From VAXT01 sp964591295 (GTDB lineage: Bacteria; Actinomycetota; Thermoleophilia; Gaiellales; Gaiellaceae), in the NCBI GenBank assembly GCA_964591295.1, contig CAZQAG010000075.1, forward strand, positions 1 through 10,977: DNA of 10,977 nucleotides. The letters run 5' to 3'. The notes beneath the pieces were generated by a model that made no database searches, was not told the DNA's origin, and saw only the letters and a list, made by a program, of their open reading frames with translations. Of the stretch, positions 1-6,590 are shown piece after piece (within the stretch, counting starts at the first letter, position 1; the number at the start of each line of letters is the position of its first letter). The position numbers were made by a program, and so were the translations under genes.

Positions 1-29
1 CTAGGTAAGACGCGCCCCGAAGCGTAGTC

Positions 30-563
30 TTAGAGCGCGCCGCCCGCTGCCTGTGGCGCGCCCGCCTCGGGCGCTCCTTGATCGCCTACGGCGTTGCGGG
101 CGAGGTAATCCTCGGCCAATAGGAGGTTCGTCTCCGCCGCGCGCTCTACGACCGCCAGGAGCGCTGACATGCTCGCAACCTCTTCTCGCTGTTCGGTCAA
201 GAACCAGTGCAGGAACTGCTCGCCGACGAGGTCTCCCTCCTCGCGCGCCAAGGCGGCGAGCGCGGCGATCTGCTCTGTGACGCGCTTCTCCTGCTCCAGC
301 GCGAGCGCGACCGGCGCCCGTGCGTCCGAGAACGTTGTCCGCGGCGCCGCGACAGCCGGGGTCTCGACCGCGTGATCGGAGTCGAGCAGGAACTGGACGA
401 TCATCATCGCGTGGTTCCGCTCCTCGACGGCCTGCCGGTAGAAATGCGCTGCTAGCAAGGGCAGCGTCTCGGCGTCGTAGTAGACAGCGATCGCGACGTA
501 CTGCTGGGAGGCCGCGAACTCGTGGCCGACCTGCTCGTTCAGCTTGCTGGGAAAGCTCGCCAC
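30..563 (-). CDS. Ferritin (non-haem iron storage protein)
   Basis: This is a 177-residue bacterial ferritin, expected to form a cytoplasmic 24-subunit cage that oxidises Fe(II) and stores it as a ferric mineral. The ferroxidase residues can be read off by alignment to the E. coli FtnA pattern from memory: E15 in 'GHEFAAS', E48 and H51 in 'EERNHA', E92 in 'LEQEKR', and Q125/E128 in 'TEQREEV'. The four-helix bundle covers about residues 5-155. The last ~20 residues are an Ala/Gly/Pro-rich tail, comparable to the long C-terminus of the BfrB type; the length fits the family (165-181). There is no axial haem-ligand Met that I can place, so ferritin is preferred over bacterioferritin. The start is GTG at 563, with no clear Shine-Dalgarno site. 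The gene is divergent from the cpgS-like gene across only 51 bp, so the two promoters must lie close together or overlap. Confidence 0.93.
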   Translation of the reverse strand: MASFPSKLNEQVGHEFAASQQYVAIAVYYDAETLPLLAAHFYRQAVEERNHAMMIVQFLLDSDHAVETPAVAAPRTTFSDARAPVALALEQEKRVTEQIAALAALAREEGDLVGEQFLHWFLTEQREEVASMSALLAVVERAAETNLLLAEDYLARNAVGDQGAPEAGAPQAAGGAL

Positions 564-600
564 GGCGCGACTCTACCGCCCCGCCGTCCGCGTATGGCTG

Positions 601-606
601 CATAAT
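601..606 (+). promoter_or_regulatory. Putative -10 box for the cpgS-like gene, leaderless spacing
   Basis: CATAAT matches the TATAAT consensus at five of six bases in an otherwise GC-rich gap. It ends 9 nt before the A of the ATG at 615, so transcription would be expected to begin at or within a base or two of the start codon, giving a leaderless mRNA. This is consistent with the absence of a Shine-Dalgarno site. No recognisable -35 hexamer lies 16-18 bp upstream. The assignment rests on the -10 and its spacing only. Confidence 0.45.
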
Positions 607-614
607 TCGTATAC

Positions 615-1958
615 ATGGAGCGCAAACGAGTTCTCGTCGCAGGCGCGGCCGGACGCGACTTCCACAATTTCAACGTCGTGTACCGCGGCCGCGAGGAGTA
701 CGAGGTCGTCGCCTTCACCGCGACGCAGATCCCGGACATCGCAGGTCGCGTCTATCCCCCGCTCCTGGCGGGTGATCTCTATCCGGACGGGATTCCGATC
801 CACCCGGAGGACGAACTCGGCGCGCTGATCCGCGAGCAAGAGGTCGATGAAGTCGTCTTCTCGTATTCCGATGTGACGCACGAGCATGTGATGCATGTCG
901 CGTCGCTCGCGCTCGCCGCGGGTGCGAACTTCAGCCTGCTTTCTCCTCAAGACACCGCACTTACGTCGTCGAAGCCCGTGGTCGCGATCTGCGCCGTCCG
1001 CACGGGCTCGGGAAAGAGCCAGACCACACGCCGCGTGGCTCAACTCCTGCGCGAGGACGGGAAACGCGTCGCCGTCCTTCGGCACCCGATGCCCTACGGC
1101 GACCTCACGAAGCAGGTCGTTCAGCGCTTCGCGCGGTACGAGGACCTCGAGGCAGCCGACTGCACGATCGAGGAGCGCGAGGAGTACGAGCCCCACATCG
1201 CGGAGGGGAACCTCGTTTTCGCGGGAATCGACTACGCCGCGATCCTGGAAGCTGCCGAGCAGGAGGCGGACGTGATCGTCTGGGACGGCGGCAACAACGA
1301 CACGCCGTTCGTGAAGCCCAACCTGCACCTCGTCGTCGTCGATCCCCACAGACCGGGTCATGAACTTCGGTACCACCCCGGCGAGACCAATCTGCGCATG
1401 GCGCACGTCTGCGTCGTCAACAAGGTGGACAGCGCCGACCAGGCCGGTATCGACGCCGTGCTCGACTCGATCCGGACGCACAATCCCGAGGCGGGGATCG
1501 TGATGGCCGCCTCGCCGATCCACGTCGAGGGCGATGCCTCCGAGATCAAGGGCAAGCGGGTGCTCGCGATCGAGGACGGGCCGACGCTGACCCATGGTGA
1601 GATGGCCTACGGCGCTGCCGTGCTGGCCGCAAAGACGAACGGAGCCGCCGAGCTCGTCGACCCCAAGCCGCACGCGGTGGGGTCGATCGCCGCCACCTTC
1701 GAGGAGTATCCCGGCGTCGGAGCACTCCTCCCGGCGATGGGCTACGGGCGCAAGCAGATGGAGGATCTCGCCGAGACGATCAAGCGCTCCGAGCCAGACC
1801 TCGTGCTCATCGGGACGCCGATCGACCTTCGCCGCCTGATCGACTTAGGAGTGCCGGCGATGCGGGTGACGTATCGCCTCGAGGAGATCGGCGAGCCGAC
1901 GCTGGCCGACGTGCTCGGCGAATACGGCCTGATCGGCGAGCGCGCAGCGATCGTGTGA
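615..1958 (+). CDS. cpgS: Cyclic 2,3-diphosphoglycerate synthetase-like P-loop protein
   Basis: This 447-residue protein resembles the cyclic 2,3-diphosphoglycerate synthetase family. That family was first characterised in hyperthermophilic methanogens, where it uses ATP to close an intramolecular phosphoanhydride in 2,3-diphosphoglycerate; the methanogen enzyme is about 460 residues. An N-terminal Rossmann-like segment begins 'VLVAGAAGRDFHNFN' (residues 7-21). A P-loop 'RTGSGKSQTT' lies at 129-138 with K134, followed by a Walker B-like 'VIVWDGGNND' (220-229, D224) and a G4-like 'NKVD' (269-272). The C-terminal part (about 350-447) carries 'EEYPGVGALLPAMGYG' and the 'LIGTPIDL' segment. The start codon ATG 615 is preceded by a -10 box rather than a Shine-Dalgarno site. 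The stop overlaps the carbamate kinase start by 4 bp (GTGA), so the two are co-translated. Family assignment is firm. The substrate in this organism is inference, since bacterial members are often annotated only as GTPases. Confidence 0.85.
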   Translation: MERKRVLVAGAAGRDFHNFNVVYRGREEYEVVAFTATQIPDIAGRVYPPLLAGDLYPDGIPIHPEDELGALIREQEVDEVVFSYSDVTHEHVMHVASLALAAGANFSLLSPQDTALTSSKPVVAICAVRTGSGKSQTTRRVAQLLREDGKRVAVLRHPMPYGDLTKQVVQRFARYEDLEAADCTIEEREEYEPHIAEGNLVFAGIDYAAILEAAEQEADVIVWDGGNNDTPFVKPNLHLVVVDPHRPGHELRYHPGETNLRMAHVCVVNKVDSADQAGIDAVLDSIRTHNPEAGIVMAASPIHVEGDASEIKGKRVLAIEDGPTLTHGEMAYGAAVLAAKTNGAAELVDPKPHAVGSIAATFEEYPGVGALLPAMGYGRKQMEDLAETIKRSEPDLVLIGTPIDLRRLIDLGVPAMRVTYRLEEIGEPTLADVLGEYGLIGERAAIV

Positions 1959-2848
1959 CGGTCGTCGTCGCGCTCGGGGGCAATGCGCTCGGGCGCGGGA
2001 CGGCCGCCGAGCAGCTGACGGCGCTGCGTGAGACCTGTGCTGCGATCGAGCCGCTCGTCCGCGCGGGCGAGGTCGTCGTCACCCACGGAAACGGGCCCCA
2101 GGTCGGGAACGAGCTCCTGCGACAGGAGCGGGCGGCGGACGAGGTGCCTCCGCTCCCGCTCTTTCTCGCGGTCGCCCAGACCCAGGCCGAGATCGGGGCG
2201 ATGCTCGAGACCGAGCTCGCCGCCGCGTCCGGCCGCCACGTCGCGTGCCTGCTCACGCACGTGCACGTCGATCCGGACGATCCGGCGTTCGCGAGCCCGT
2301 CAAAGCCGATCGGGCCTTTCTACAGCGCCGAGGAGGCACCCGAGCTCGAGCGGGAGCGGGGCTGGCAGCTCGTCGAGGACGCAGGTCGCGGTTTCCGGCG
2401 GGTCGTCCCGTCGCCTGCGCCCCTGGAGATCGTCGAGCTCGATGCGATCCGGGCCCTGCTCGCGAGCGGCGCAGTGACAATCGCGTGTGGCGGAGGCGGA
2501 ATCCCCGTCGTGAGCAAGGACGGGCGCCTGAAGGGAGTCGATGCGGTGATCGACAAGGACCGCGCGTCCGCGCTCCTGGCGACCCGGCTGGGCGCGCAGC
2601 AACTCGTGATCCTGACCGAAGTGCCGGCGGTCTATAGAAGGTTCCGGAAGTCGAACCAGGAGGAGATCCGCCAGCTCTCCGCCGACGACGCCGAGTCGCT
2701 GCTCCCGGAGCTCGCCGAAGGCTCTATGCGCCCGAAGATCGAAGCCGCGGTCGCCTTCACCCGCACAGGCGGCGAGACGCTGATCACCTCGTTCGAGGCA
2801 CTCGGCGACGCGCTCGGCGGCCGCGCCGGAACGCGCATTTCAGGCTGA
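1955..2848 (+). CDS. arcC: Carbamate kinase
   Basis: Carbamate kinase interconverts carbamoyl phosphate + ADP with carbamate + ATP; in catabolic pathways it yields ATP, and the carbamate decays to ammonia and CO2. The 297-residue chain is close to the usual ~310. Amino-acid-kinase fold motifs appear in order: 'ALGGNAL' (6-12), 'THGNGPQVGN' (43-52), 'KPIGPFY' (117-123), 'ACGGGGIPV' (177-185), 'GVDAVIDKD' (194-202) and 'GSMRPKIEAA' (256-265). The usual 'LTDVDxVY' loop reads 'LTEVPAVY' (220-227), so the second Asp is replaced by Pro; this loop is near the nucleotide site and is a mild oddity. The GTG start at 1955 lies inside the stop region of the cpgS-like gene, with no separate ribosome site, implying translational coupling. 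No arginine deiminase or agmatine enzyme lies immediately beside it; the carbamoyltransferase is 4.4 kb downstream. Confidence 0.95.
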   Translation: MTVVVALGGNALGRGTAAEQLTALRETCAAIEPLVRAGEVVVTHGNGPQVGNELLRQERAADEVPPLPLFLAVAQTQAEIGAMLETELAAASGRHVACLLTHVHVDPDDPAFASPSKPIGPFYSAEEAPELERERGWQLVEDAGRGFRRVVPSPAPLEIVELDAIRALLASGAVTIACGGGGIPVVSKDGRLKGVDAVIDKDRASALLATRLGAQQLVILTEVPAVYRRFRKSNQEEIRQLSADDAESLLPELAEGSMRPKIEAAVAFTRTGGETLITSFEALGDALGGRAGTRISG

Positions 2849-2911
2849 CCGAACCGATCGGGCGCCTCGAGCGAATCAGCGGCGACCCCAACACGGAAGG
2901 AGCCGCACCGC

Positions 2912-4390
2912 ATGCGTACTTTGGCACTCGTCTTACTGGCAGGCACAGCAGCGATCCTGCTCGCCGCGCTCACGCGTGGTACCGAGCCTGACGCCGCCAA
3001 GGCCTCGAGCCACCGGGAAGCACCACTCATCTCCGAGGACCCAACCGCGGACAACACCGACGTCTACGCGTTCCGGAGCCCGGACGAGCCGGACACCGTC
3101 ACCATCATGACGAACTACATCCCGCTCGAGGAGCCGGCCGGAGGACCGAACTTCAACGCCTTCGGCGAGGACGTGGTGTACTCGATCAACATCGACAACA
3201 CGGCCGACGGCGAAGAGGACATCGTCTATCAGTTCCGCTTTCGCACCGAGACCCGGAACGGCGACACGTTTCTCTACAACACCGGGCCGATCGACACGCT
3301 CTCCGACCCAGACTGGAACCGGCCCCAGTTCTACAGCCTGACCCGGTTCGATGGGAATCGTAGGAGAAACCTGGGGCAGAGCCTGCCGACGTCGCCCGTG
3401 AACATCGGCCCACGCTCGACACCGGCCTACACATCGCTGATGGCGGCGGCCGTGCAAGACATTCCGCACAGCGGCGGCAAGGTCTTCGCGGGTCAGATCG
3501 ACGATCCGTTCTTCGTCGATCTCGGCTCGATCTTCGACCTCGCCGGCCTACGGCCGTTCAACTCCCTCCACGTTCTTCCGCTCCCGACGGAGCCCGGCGT
3601 GGACGGAGTCGGCGGCTTCAACACCCACATGATCGCGATCCAGGTCCCGATCGAGCAGTTGACCCGCGACGGCGAGATTCATGAAGCCGGTGACCCGGAG
3701 GCGGTGCTCGGCATCTACGCGAGCGCAAGCCGTCCGCGGGTGCGCACCCTGCAGAACAACGGGCGTGTCAGGCACACCGGTCGCGAGATCCAGGTCTCGC
3801 GCCTGGCGAACCCGCTCGTGAACGAGGTCGTGATCCCGCTCGACCGCAAGGACCGCTGGAACTCGGAGGACCCGGACGACGAGGAAGCGTTCGTCGAGGA
3901 GTACAGCAGTCCCGAGGTCACGCGACTCGAGAACGCGCTCTACCCGGCGCTCGACAACGCTCCCGAGACCGGGCGCGGCGACCTCGTCGCGATTCACCTG
4001 ACGGGCATCCCCGGGCTCAACTTCACCGGGAACGACAAGGCCGAGCTCCTGCGACTGAACACCGGCATCCCGCCAAGCGCCCCGGTCGGCCAGGGCAACC
4101 GGCTAGGAGTCCTCGCGGGCGACTTCGCCGGATTCCCGAACGGACGGCGGCTCGAGGACGACGTCACGGACATCGATCTGCGTGCGTTCGCTTGCGGCTA
4201 CGGCGCGATCGTCGGTCCGCTGATCGAGAGCCTCGGTCAGTGCAACGGAAACGCAAACCGCACGCCGAACAACCTGCTCGGCGACGGCGTGGACGAGAAC
4301 GACCGCCCGTTCCACGTCAACTTCCCCTACGTCGGGGAGCCGCACCAGGGTTACGAACACGTCCACCACGGCCCGCCCGGAGGGCCATAG
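2912..4390 (+). CDS. Secreted DUF4331-domain protein
   Basis: This 492-residue protein has the hallmark DUF4331 opening after its leader: 'ASSHREAPLISEDPTADNTDVYAF' split across residues 31-54 (His34, Asp47, Asp50). The N-terminus (1-30) has a short positive start and a hydrophobic stretch of about residues 4-20, as expected for a secretion signal, so the mature protein is probably extracytoplasmic. The domain spans most of the chain. The only cysteines I see are C428 and C444, close enough to form a disulfide outside the cell. The C-terminus is His/Gly/Pro-rich (H483, H485, H486). The biochemical role of DUF4331 is not established, and I do not assign one. The ATG at 2912 has a strong ribosome site, AAGGAG at 2897-2902, 9 nt upstream. 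A 63 bp gap from carbamate kinase and this strong site suggest a new transcription unit or at least independent translation. Confidence 0.88.
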   Translation: MRTLALVLLAGTAAILLAALTRGTEPDAAKASSHREAPLISEDPTADNTDVYAFRSPDEPDTVTIMTNYIPLEEPAGGPNFNAFGEDVVYSINIDNTADGEEDIVYQFRFRTETRNGDTFLYNTGPIDTLSDPDWNRPQFYSLTRFDGNRRRNLGQSLPTSPVNIGPRSTPAYTSLMAAAVQDIPHSGGKVFAGQIDDPFFVDLGSIFDLAGLRPFNSLHVLPLPTEPGVDGVGGFNTHMIAIQVPIEQLTRDGEIHEAGDPEAVLGIYASASRPRVRTLQNNGRVRHTGREIQVSRLANPLVNEVVIPLDRKDRWNSEDPDDEEAFVEEYSSPEVTRLENALYPALDNAPETGRGDLVAIHLTGIPGLNFTGNDKAELLRLNTGIPPSAPVGQGNRLGVLAGDFAGFPNGRRLEDDVTDIDLRAFACGYGAIVGPLIESLGQCNGNANRTPNNLLGDGVDENDRPFHVNFPYVGEPHQGYEHVHHGPPGGP

Positions 4391-4407
4391 GAGCCTGACG
4401 GCTGATG

Positions 4408-4433
4408 GGAGGGCCCGCTTCGGCGGGCCCTCC
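4408..4433 (+). terminator. Perfect 11-bp hairpin with UUCG tetraloop
   Basis: An 11-bp perfect GC-rich stem (4408-4418 with 4423-4433) closes a TTCG loop with a C-G closing pair, the exceptionally stable C(UUCG)G tetraloop. It begins 18 nt after the DUF4331 stop and ends 17 nt before the TPR start. There is no following T-run, so it is not a textbook intrinsic terminator. It may be a U-less terminator, a partial attenuator or a 3'-end stabiliser that lowers TPR expression relative to DUF4331. Confidence 0.6.
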
Positions 4434-4450
4434 GCGGCCCTCGGAGCCAG

Positions 4451-5767
4451 ATGACGAAGAAACTGCTGATCGGAACGGCCGCGGCAGTCGTGACCGCACT
4501 CGCGCTCCTGCTCGGCGCTGTGCTCGCCGCCAACCCGGCCGCCGCCCCTCCCGCCGCGAGGTCGGCGCCGGCAGCACTCGCCGAGCGAAGCTTCGCGGGC
4601 TTCTCGCCTGGTAACACGGAGGCGGAGATCCTGCGCCTGAGCGACGAGGCGCGCCGAACGGAGAGCGCCACGGCGTATGCGCTCCTCGGCCTTGCCTACC
4701 AGCAGCGAGCCCGCGAGACAGGCGACTCGAGCGACTACGCCCGCTCCGAGCGCGCGCTGCGCCGGGCGCTCGACCGCGACCGCGCGAATCTCCATGCGCT
4801 CGGCGGGCTCGGCTCGCTCGCGCTCTCGCGCCATCGCTTCCGCGAGGCGCTCGTCCTTGGACGCCGTGCGCAGCGCCTCTCGCCCTCGACCGCCCGCACC
4901 TACGGCGTGATCGGCGACGCGCTCCTCGAGCTCGGGCGCTACAGGCAGGCCTTCCGCGCGTACGACCGCATGGCTGCGCTCAAGCCGAGTCTCTCGGCGT
5001 ATGCGCGCGTCTCCCACGCGCGCGAGCTGCTTGGAGACCGGCGCGGAGCGGTGGCCGCGATGCAACTCGCCGTCGGCGCTGCCGGCTCGCAGCCCGAGCC
5101 GCTCGCCTGGTCGCGGGTGCAGGTCGGCGAGCTCCTCTTCTCCCGCGGCCGGGTCCGGGCAGCCAAGCGCGAGTACAGGGCCGCGCTCGCCGCCTTCCCC
5201 GGCTACGTGTACGCGCTCGACGGCCTGGCCCACGCCGAGGCGGCACAGGGACGCCTCGCCGGCGCAGTCGAGCTCCAACGAGAGGCGGTCGAGCGCAATC
5301 CGCTGCCGGAGCTCATCGGTTTCCTCGGCGACCTCTACCGCCTCGCCGGCCGGCGGGCCGAGGCGGAGGAGCAGTATGCGCTCGTCGACGCGATCGAACA
5401 GTTGCAACGCGCAGACGGCGTGCGCACCGATCTCGAGACGGCGCTGTTCAATGTCGATCGCGGCCTCCGCCTCCGCGACTCGCTCGCGCGCGCGCGGCGC
5501 GCGCACCGTGAGCGGCCGAGCATCGAGGCCGACGACGTCCTGGCCTGGGCGCTCGCGCGGAACGGTCGCTGCGGCGAGGCGCTGCGCTACTCGAAGCGCG
5601 CCCTCCGGCTCTCGACCGTCGACGCGTCCACGCTGTTTCACCGCGGGATGATCGAGCGGTGCCTCGGGCAGCACGCGACGGCGCGTACCTGGTTTGCCCG
5701 GGCGCTCGACGTGAACCCGCACTTCTCGCTGATCTGGGCGCCCGCCGCGCGGAGGTACGTGTCGTGA
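4451..5767 (+). CDS. Tetratricopeptide repeat protein, signal-anchored
   Basis: This 438-residue protein begins with Lys-Lys and a hydrophobic stretch (about residues 5-27) ending in an Ala/Pro-rich linker (28-45). That is a signal peptide or N-terminal anchor placing the rest outside the membrane. From about residue 72 to 290, and again from about 345 to 437, the chain is a run of helical TPR pairs. Examples are 'ALLGLAYQQRA', 'ALGGLGSLALSRHRFREAL', 'VIGDALLELGRYRQAF', 'ALDGLAHAEAAQGRLAGAV' and 'LFHRGMIERCLGQHATA', with the characteristic small-residue/Gly-Tyr/Ala-x-x-x-Tyr spacing. TPR arrays bind protein partners, and its place directly after DUF4331 makes that secreted protein an obvious candidate partner (inference). 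The start ATG 4451 has GGAG at 4443-4446, only 4 nt away. The last codons contain the ribosome site for the following 35-codon ORF, which overlaps by 4 bp. Confidence 0.85.
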   Translation: MTKKLLIGTAAAVVTALALLLGAVLAANPAAAPPAARSAPAALAERSFAGFSPGNTEAEILRLSDEARRTESATAYALLGLAYQQRARETGDSSDYARSERALRRALDRDRANLHALGGLGSLALSRHRFREALVLGRRAQRLSPSTARTYGVIGDALLELGRYRQAFRAYDRMAALKPSLSAYARVSHARELLGDRRGAVAAMQLAVGAAGSQPEPLAWSRVQVGELLFSRGRVRAAKREYRAALAAFPGYVYALDGLAHAEAAQGRLAGAVELQREAVERNPLPELIGFLGDLYRLAGRRAEAEEQYALVDAIEQLQRADGVRTDLETALFNVDRGLRLRDSLARARRAHRERPSIEADDVLAWALARNGRCGEALRYSKRALRLSTVDASTLFHRGMIERCLGQHATARTWFARALDVNPHFSLIWAPAARRYVS

Positions 5768-5871
5768 AACGGATCGCCGTCGCCCTCGCGATCCACGCCG
5801 CGCTCCTCGCGCCTGCGGCCGGCACCCGGTACGCGCTCGGAGCGCAGGAGCTGCTCCCCTACTATTTCTGA
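5764..5871 (+). CDS. Small exported or membrane peptide (35 aa), possibly a gene remnant
   Basis: GTG at 5764 opens a 35-codon frame ending in TGA at 5871. It overlaps the TPR stop by 4 bp and is preceded by a good Shine-Dalgarno site, GGAGG at 5751-5755, 8 nt upstream, one of the best in the window. The peptide starts Met-Lys-Arg and continues with an Ala/Leu/Ile-rich hydrophobic segment (residues 4-19, 'IAVALAIHAALLAPAA'). It ends in a short polar tail 'TRYALGAQELLPYYF'. This looks like a signal peptide with little or nothing to export. Either it is a genuine small membrane peptide, or it is the surviving N-terminus of a larger exported or membrane protein lost by deletion; only 10 bp separate its stop from the anti-sigma ATG. 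I recognise no family. Confidence 0.5.
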   Translation: MKRIAVALAIHAALLAPAAGTRYALGAQELLPYYF

Positions 5872-5881
5872 GCCCACCTTG

Positions 5882-6589
5882 ATGAGCTCCGACCTGCACG
5901 AGCTCGTCGCGCCCTACGCGCTCGACGCGCTGGACGCTGACGAGCGTGAGCGTTTTGAGCGGCACCTCGCCGAGTGTGAACGCTGCTCGGAGCAGCTTGC
6001 CGACTTGCAGGAGGCCGCCGGTGCTCTGGCCTTTGCCGCGGAGGGCCCGGAGCCGCCGTCCTCGCTGCGCGGGCGAATCCTCGAGTCGGCGCGCGCTGAG
6101 AGCGGCGCGAAGGTGCTCGCCTTCCCGCGTAGGCGGTGGGCTCTACCTGCGGTGGCTTCCGTCGCCGCCGCGGCAGCCTGCGCCGCGATCGGCCTCGGCC
6201 TCTGGGCGAGCTCGCTCTCACGGTCACTCGATCGCGAGCGAAGCGCCAAGGCAGGCTATGCGCGCGCCGTCGAGCTCCTCGGCGGGGGCGCGCAGATCAG
6301 GCGTCTCACCGACGCCGAGGGCGGCCTGCTCGTCACTCCCGGCGGGGGTGAAGCAGCGCTTGTCGTCTGCGGCCTTTCTCCGGCTCCTCCGGACAAGACG
6401 TATGAGGCCTGGGTCATCGAAGAGGGAACGCCGCGCCCGGCCGGGCTCTTTCGAGGCGGCGGCGGCTGCCCGCCGGTCCTTCTCGACCGCCAGGTCCCCG
6501 CCGGAGCAATCGTGGCGGTCACGCTCGAGCGCAAGGGGGGCGCGGAGAAGCCGACGGGCCCGATCCTGCTCCATTCGGCGGCCGCTTGA
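5882..6589 (+). CDS. RskA-like membrane anti-sigma factor with zinc-finger ZAS domain
   Basis: The 235-residue chain has the anti-sigma architecture. An N-terminal cytoplasmic ZAS domain (about 1-55) carries the H28-x3-C32-x2-C35 zinc motif within 'RHLAECERCSEQL'. A linker is followed by one membrane helix (about 87-109), and then an extracytoplasmic RskA-type C-terminal domain (about 120-235) including 'YEAWVIEEGTPRPAGLF' (174-190). It should hold the ECF sigma factor encoded 1 bp downstream inactive until an envelope signal triggers release, typically by regulated proteolysis. ATG 5882 is chosen; the TTG three bases upstream (5879) is an equally in-frame alternative. No Shine-Dalgarno site precedes either. 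Anti-sigma upstream of sigma is the reverse of the usual sigK-rskA order. The rhomboid protease and metallopeptidase further downstream are possible but unproven players in its cleavage. Confidence 0.9.
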   Translation: MSSDLHELVAPYALDALDADERERFERHLAECERCSEQLADLQEAAGALAFAAEGPEPPSSLRGRILESARAESGAKVLAFPRRRWALPAVASVAAAAACAAIGLGLWASSLSRSLDRERSAKAGYARAVELLGGGAQIRRLTDAEGGLLVTPGGGEAALVVCGLSPAPPDKTYEAWVIEEGTPRPAGLFRGGGGCPPVLLDRQVPAGAIVAVTLERKGGAEKPTGPILLHSAAA

Positions 6590-6590
6590 C

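Noticed and set aside
30..563. Bacterioferritin
   Set aside because: The E-(ExxH)-E-(QxxE) ferroxidase pattern and sequence flavour fit ferritin, and I could not place a haem-ligand Met.
573..1673. A 366-codon minus-strand frame antisense to the cpgS-like gene
   Set aside because: It is a shadow of a gene with clear motifs; no recognisable domain and low-complexity composition.
2854..2861. CCGATCGG palindrome between carbamate kinase and DUF4331 as an operator
   Set aside because: An 8-bp palindrome of this composition is expected by chance in GC-rich DNA, and nothing else supports it.
4103..5965. A 620-codon minus-strand open frame across the end of DUF4331 and the whole TPR gene
   Set aside because: It is Arg/Ala/Glu-rich shadow translation of a GC-rich coding strand, spans two well-supported plus-strand genes and shows no domain.
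5946..6590. Upstream extension of the ECF sigma frame through the anti-sigma gene (apparent 430-residue protein)
   Set aside because: The added part is Arg/Ser/Pro-rich shadow of the anti-sigma gene; sigma homology begins after ATG 6591.
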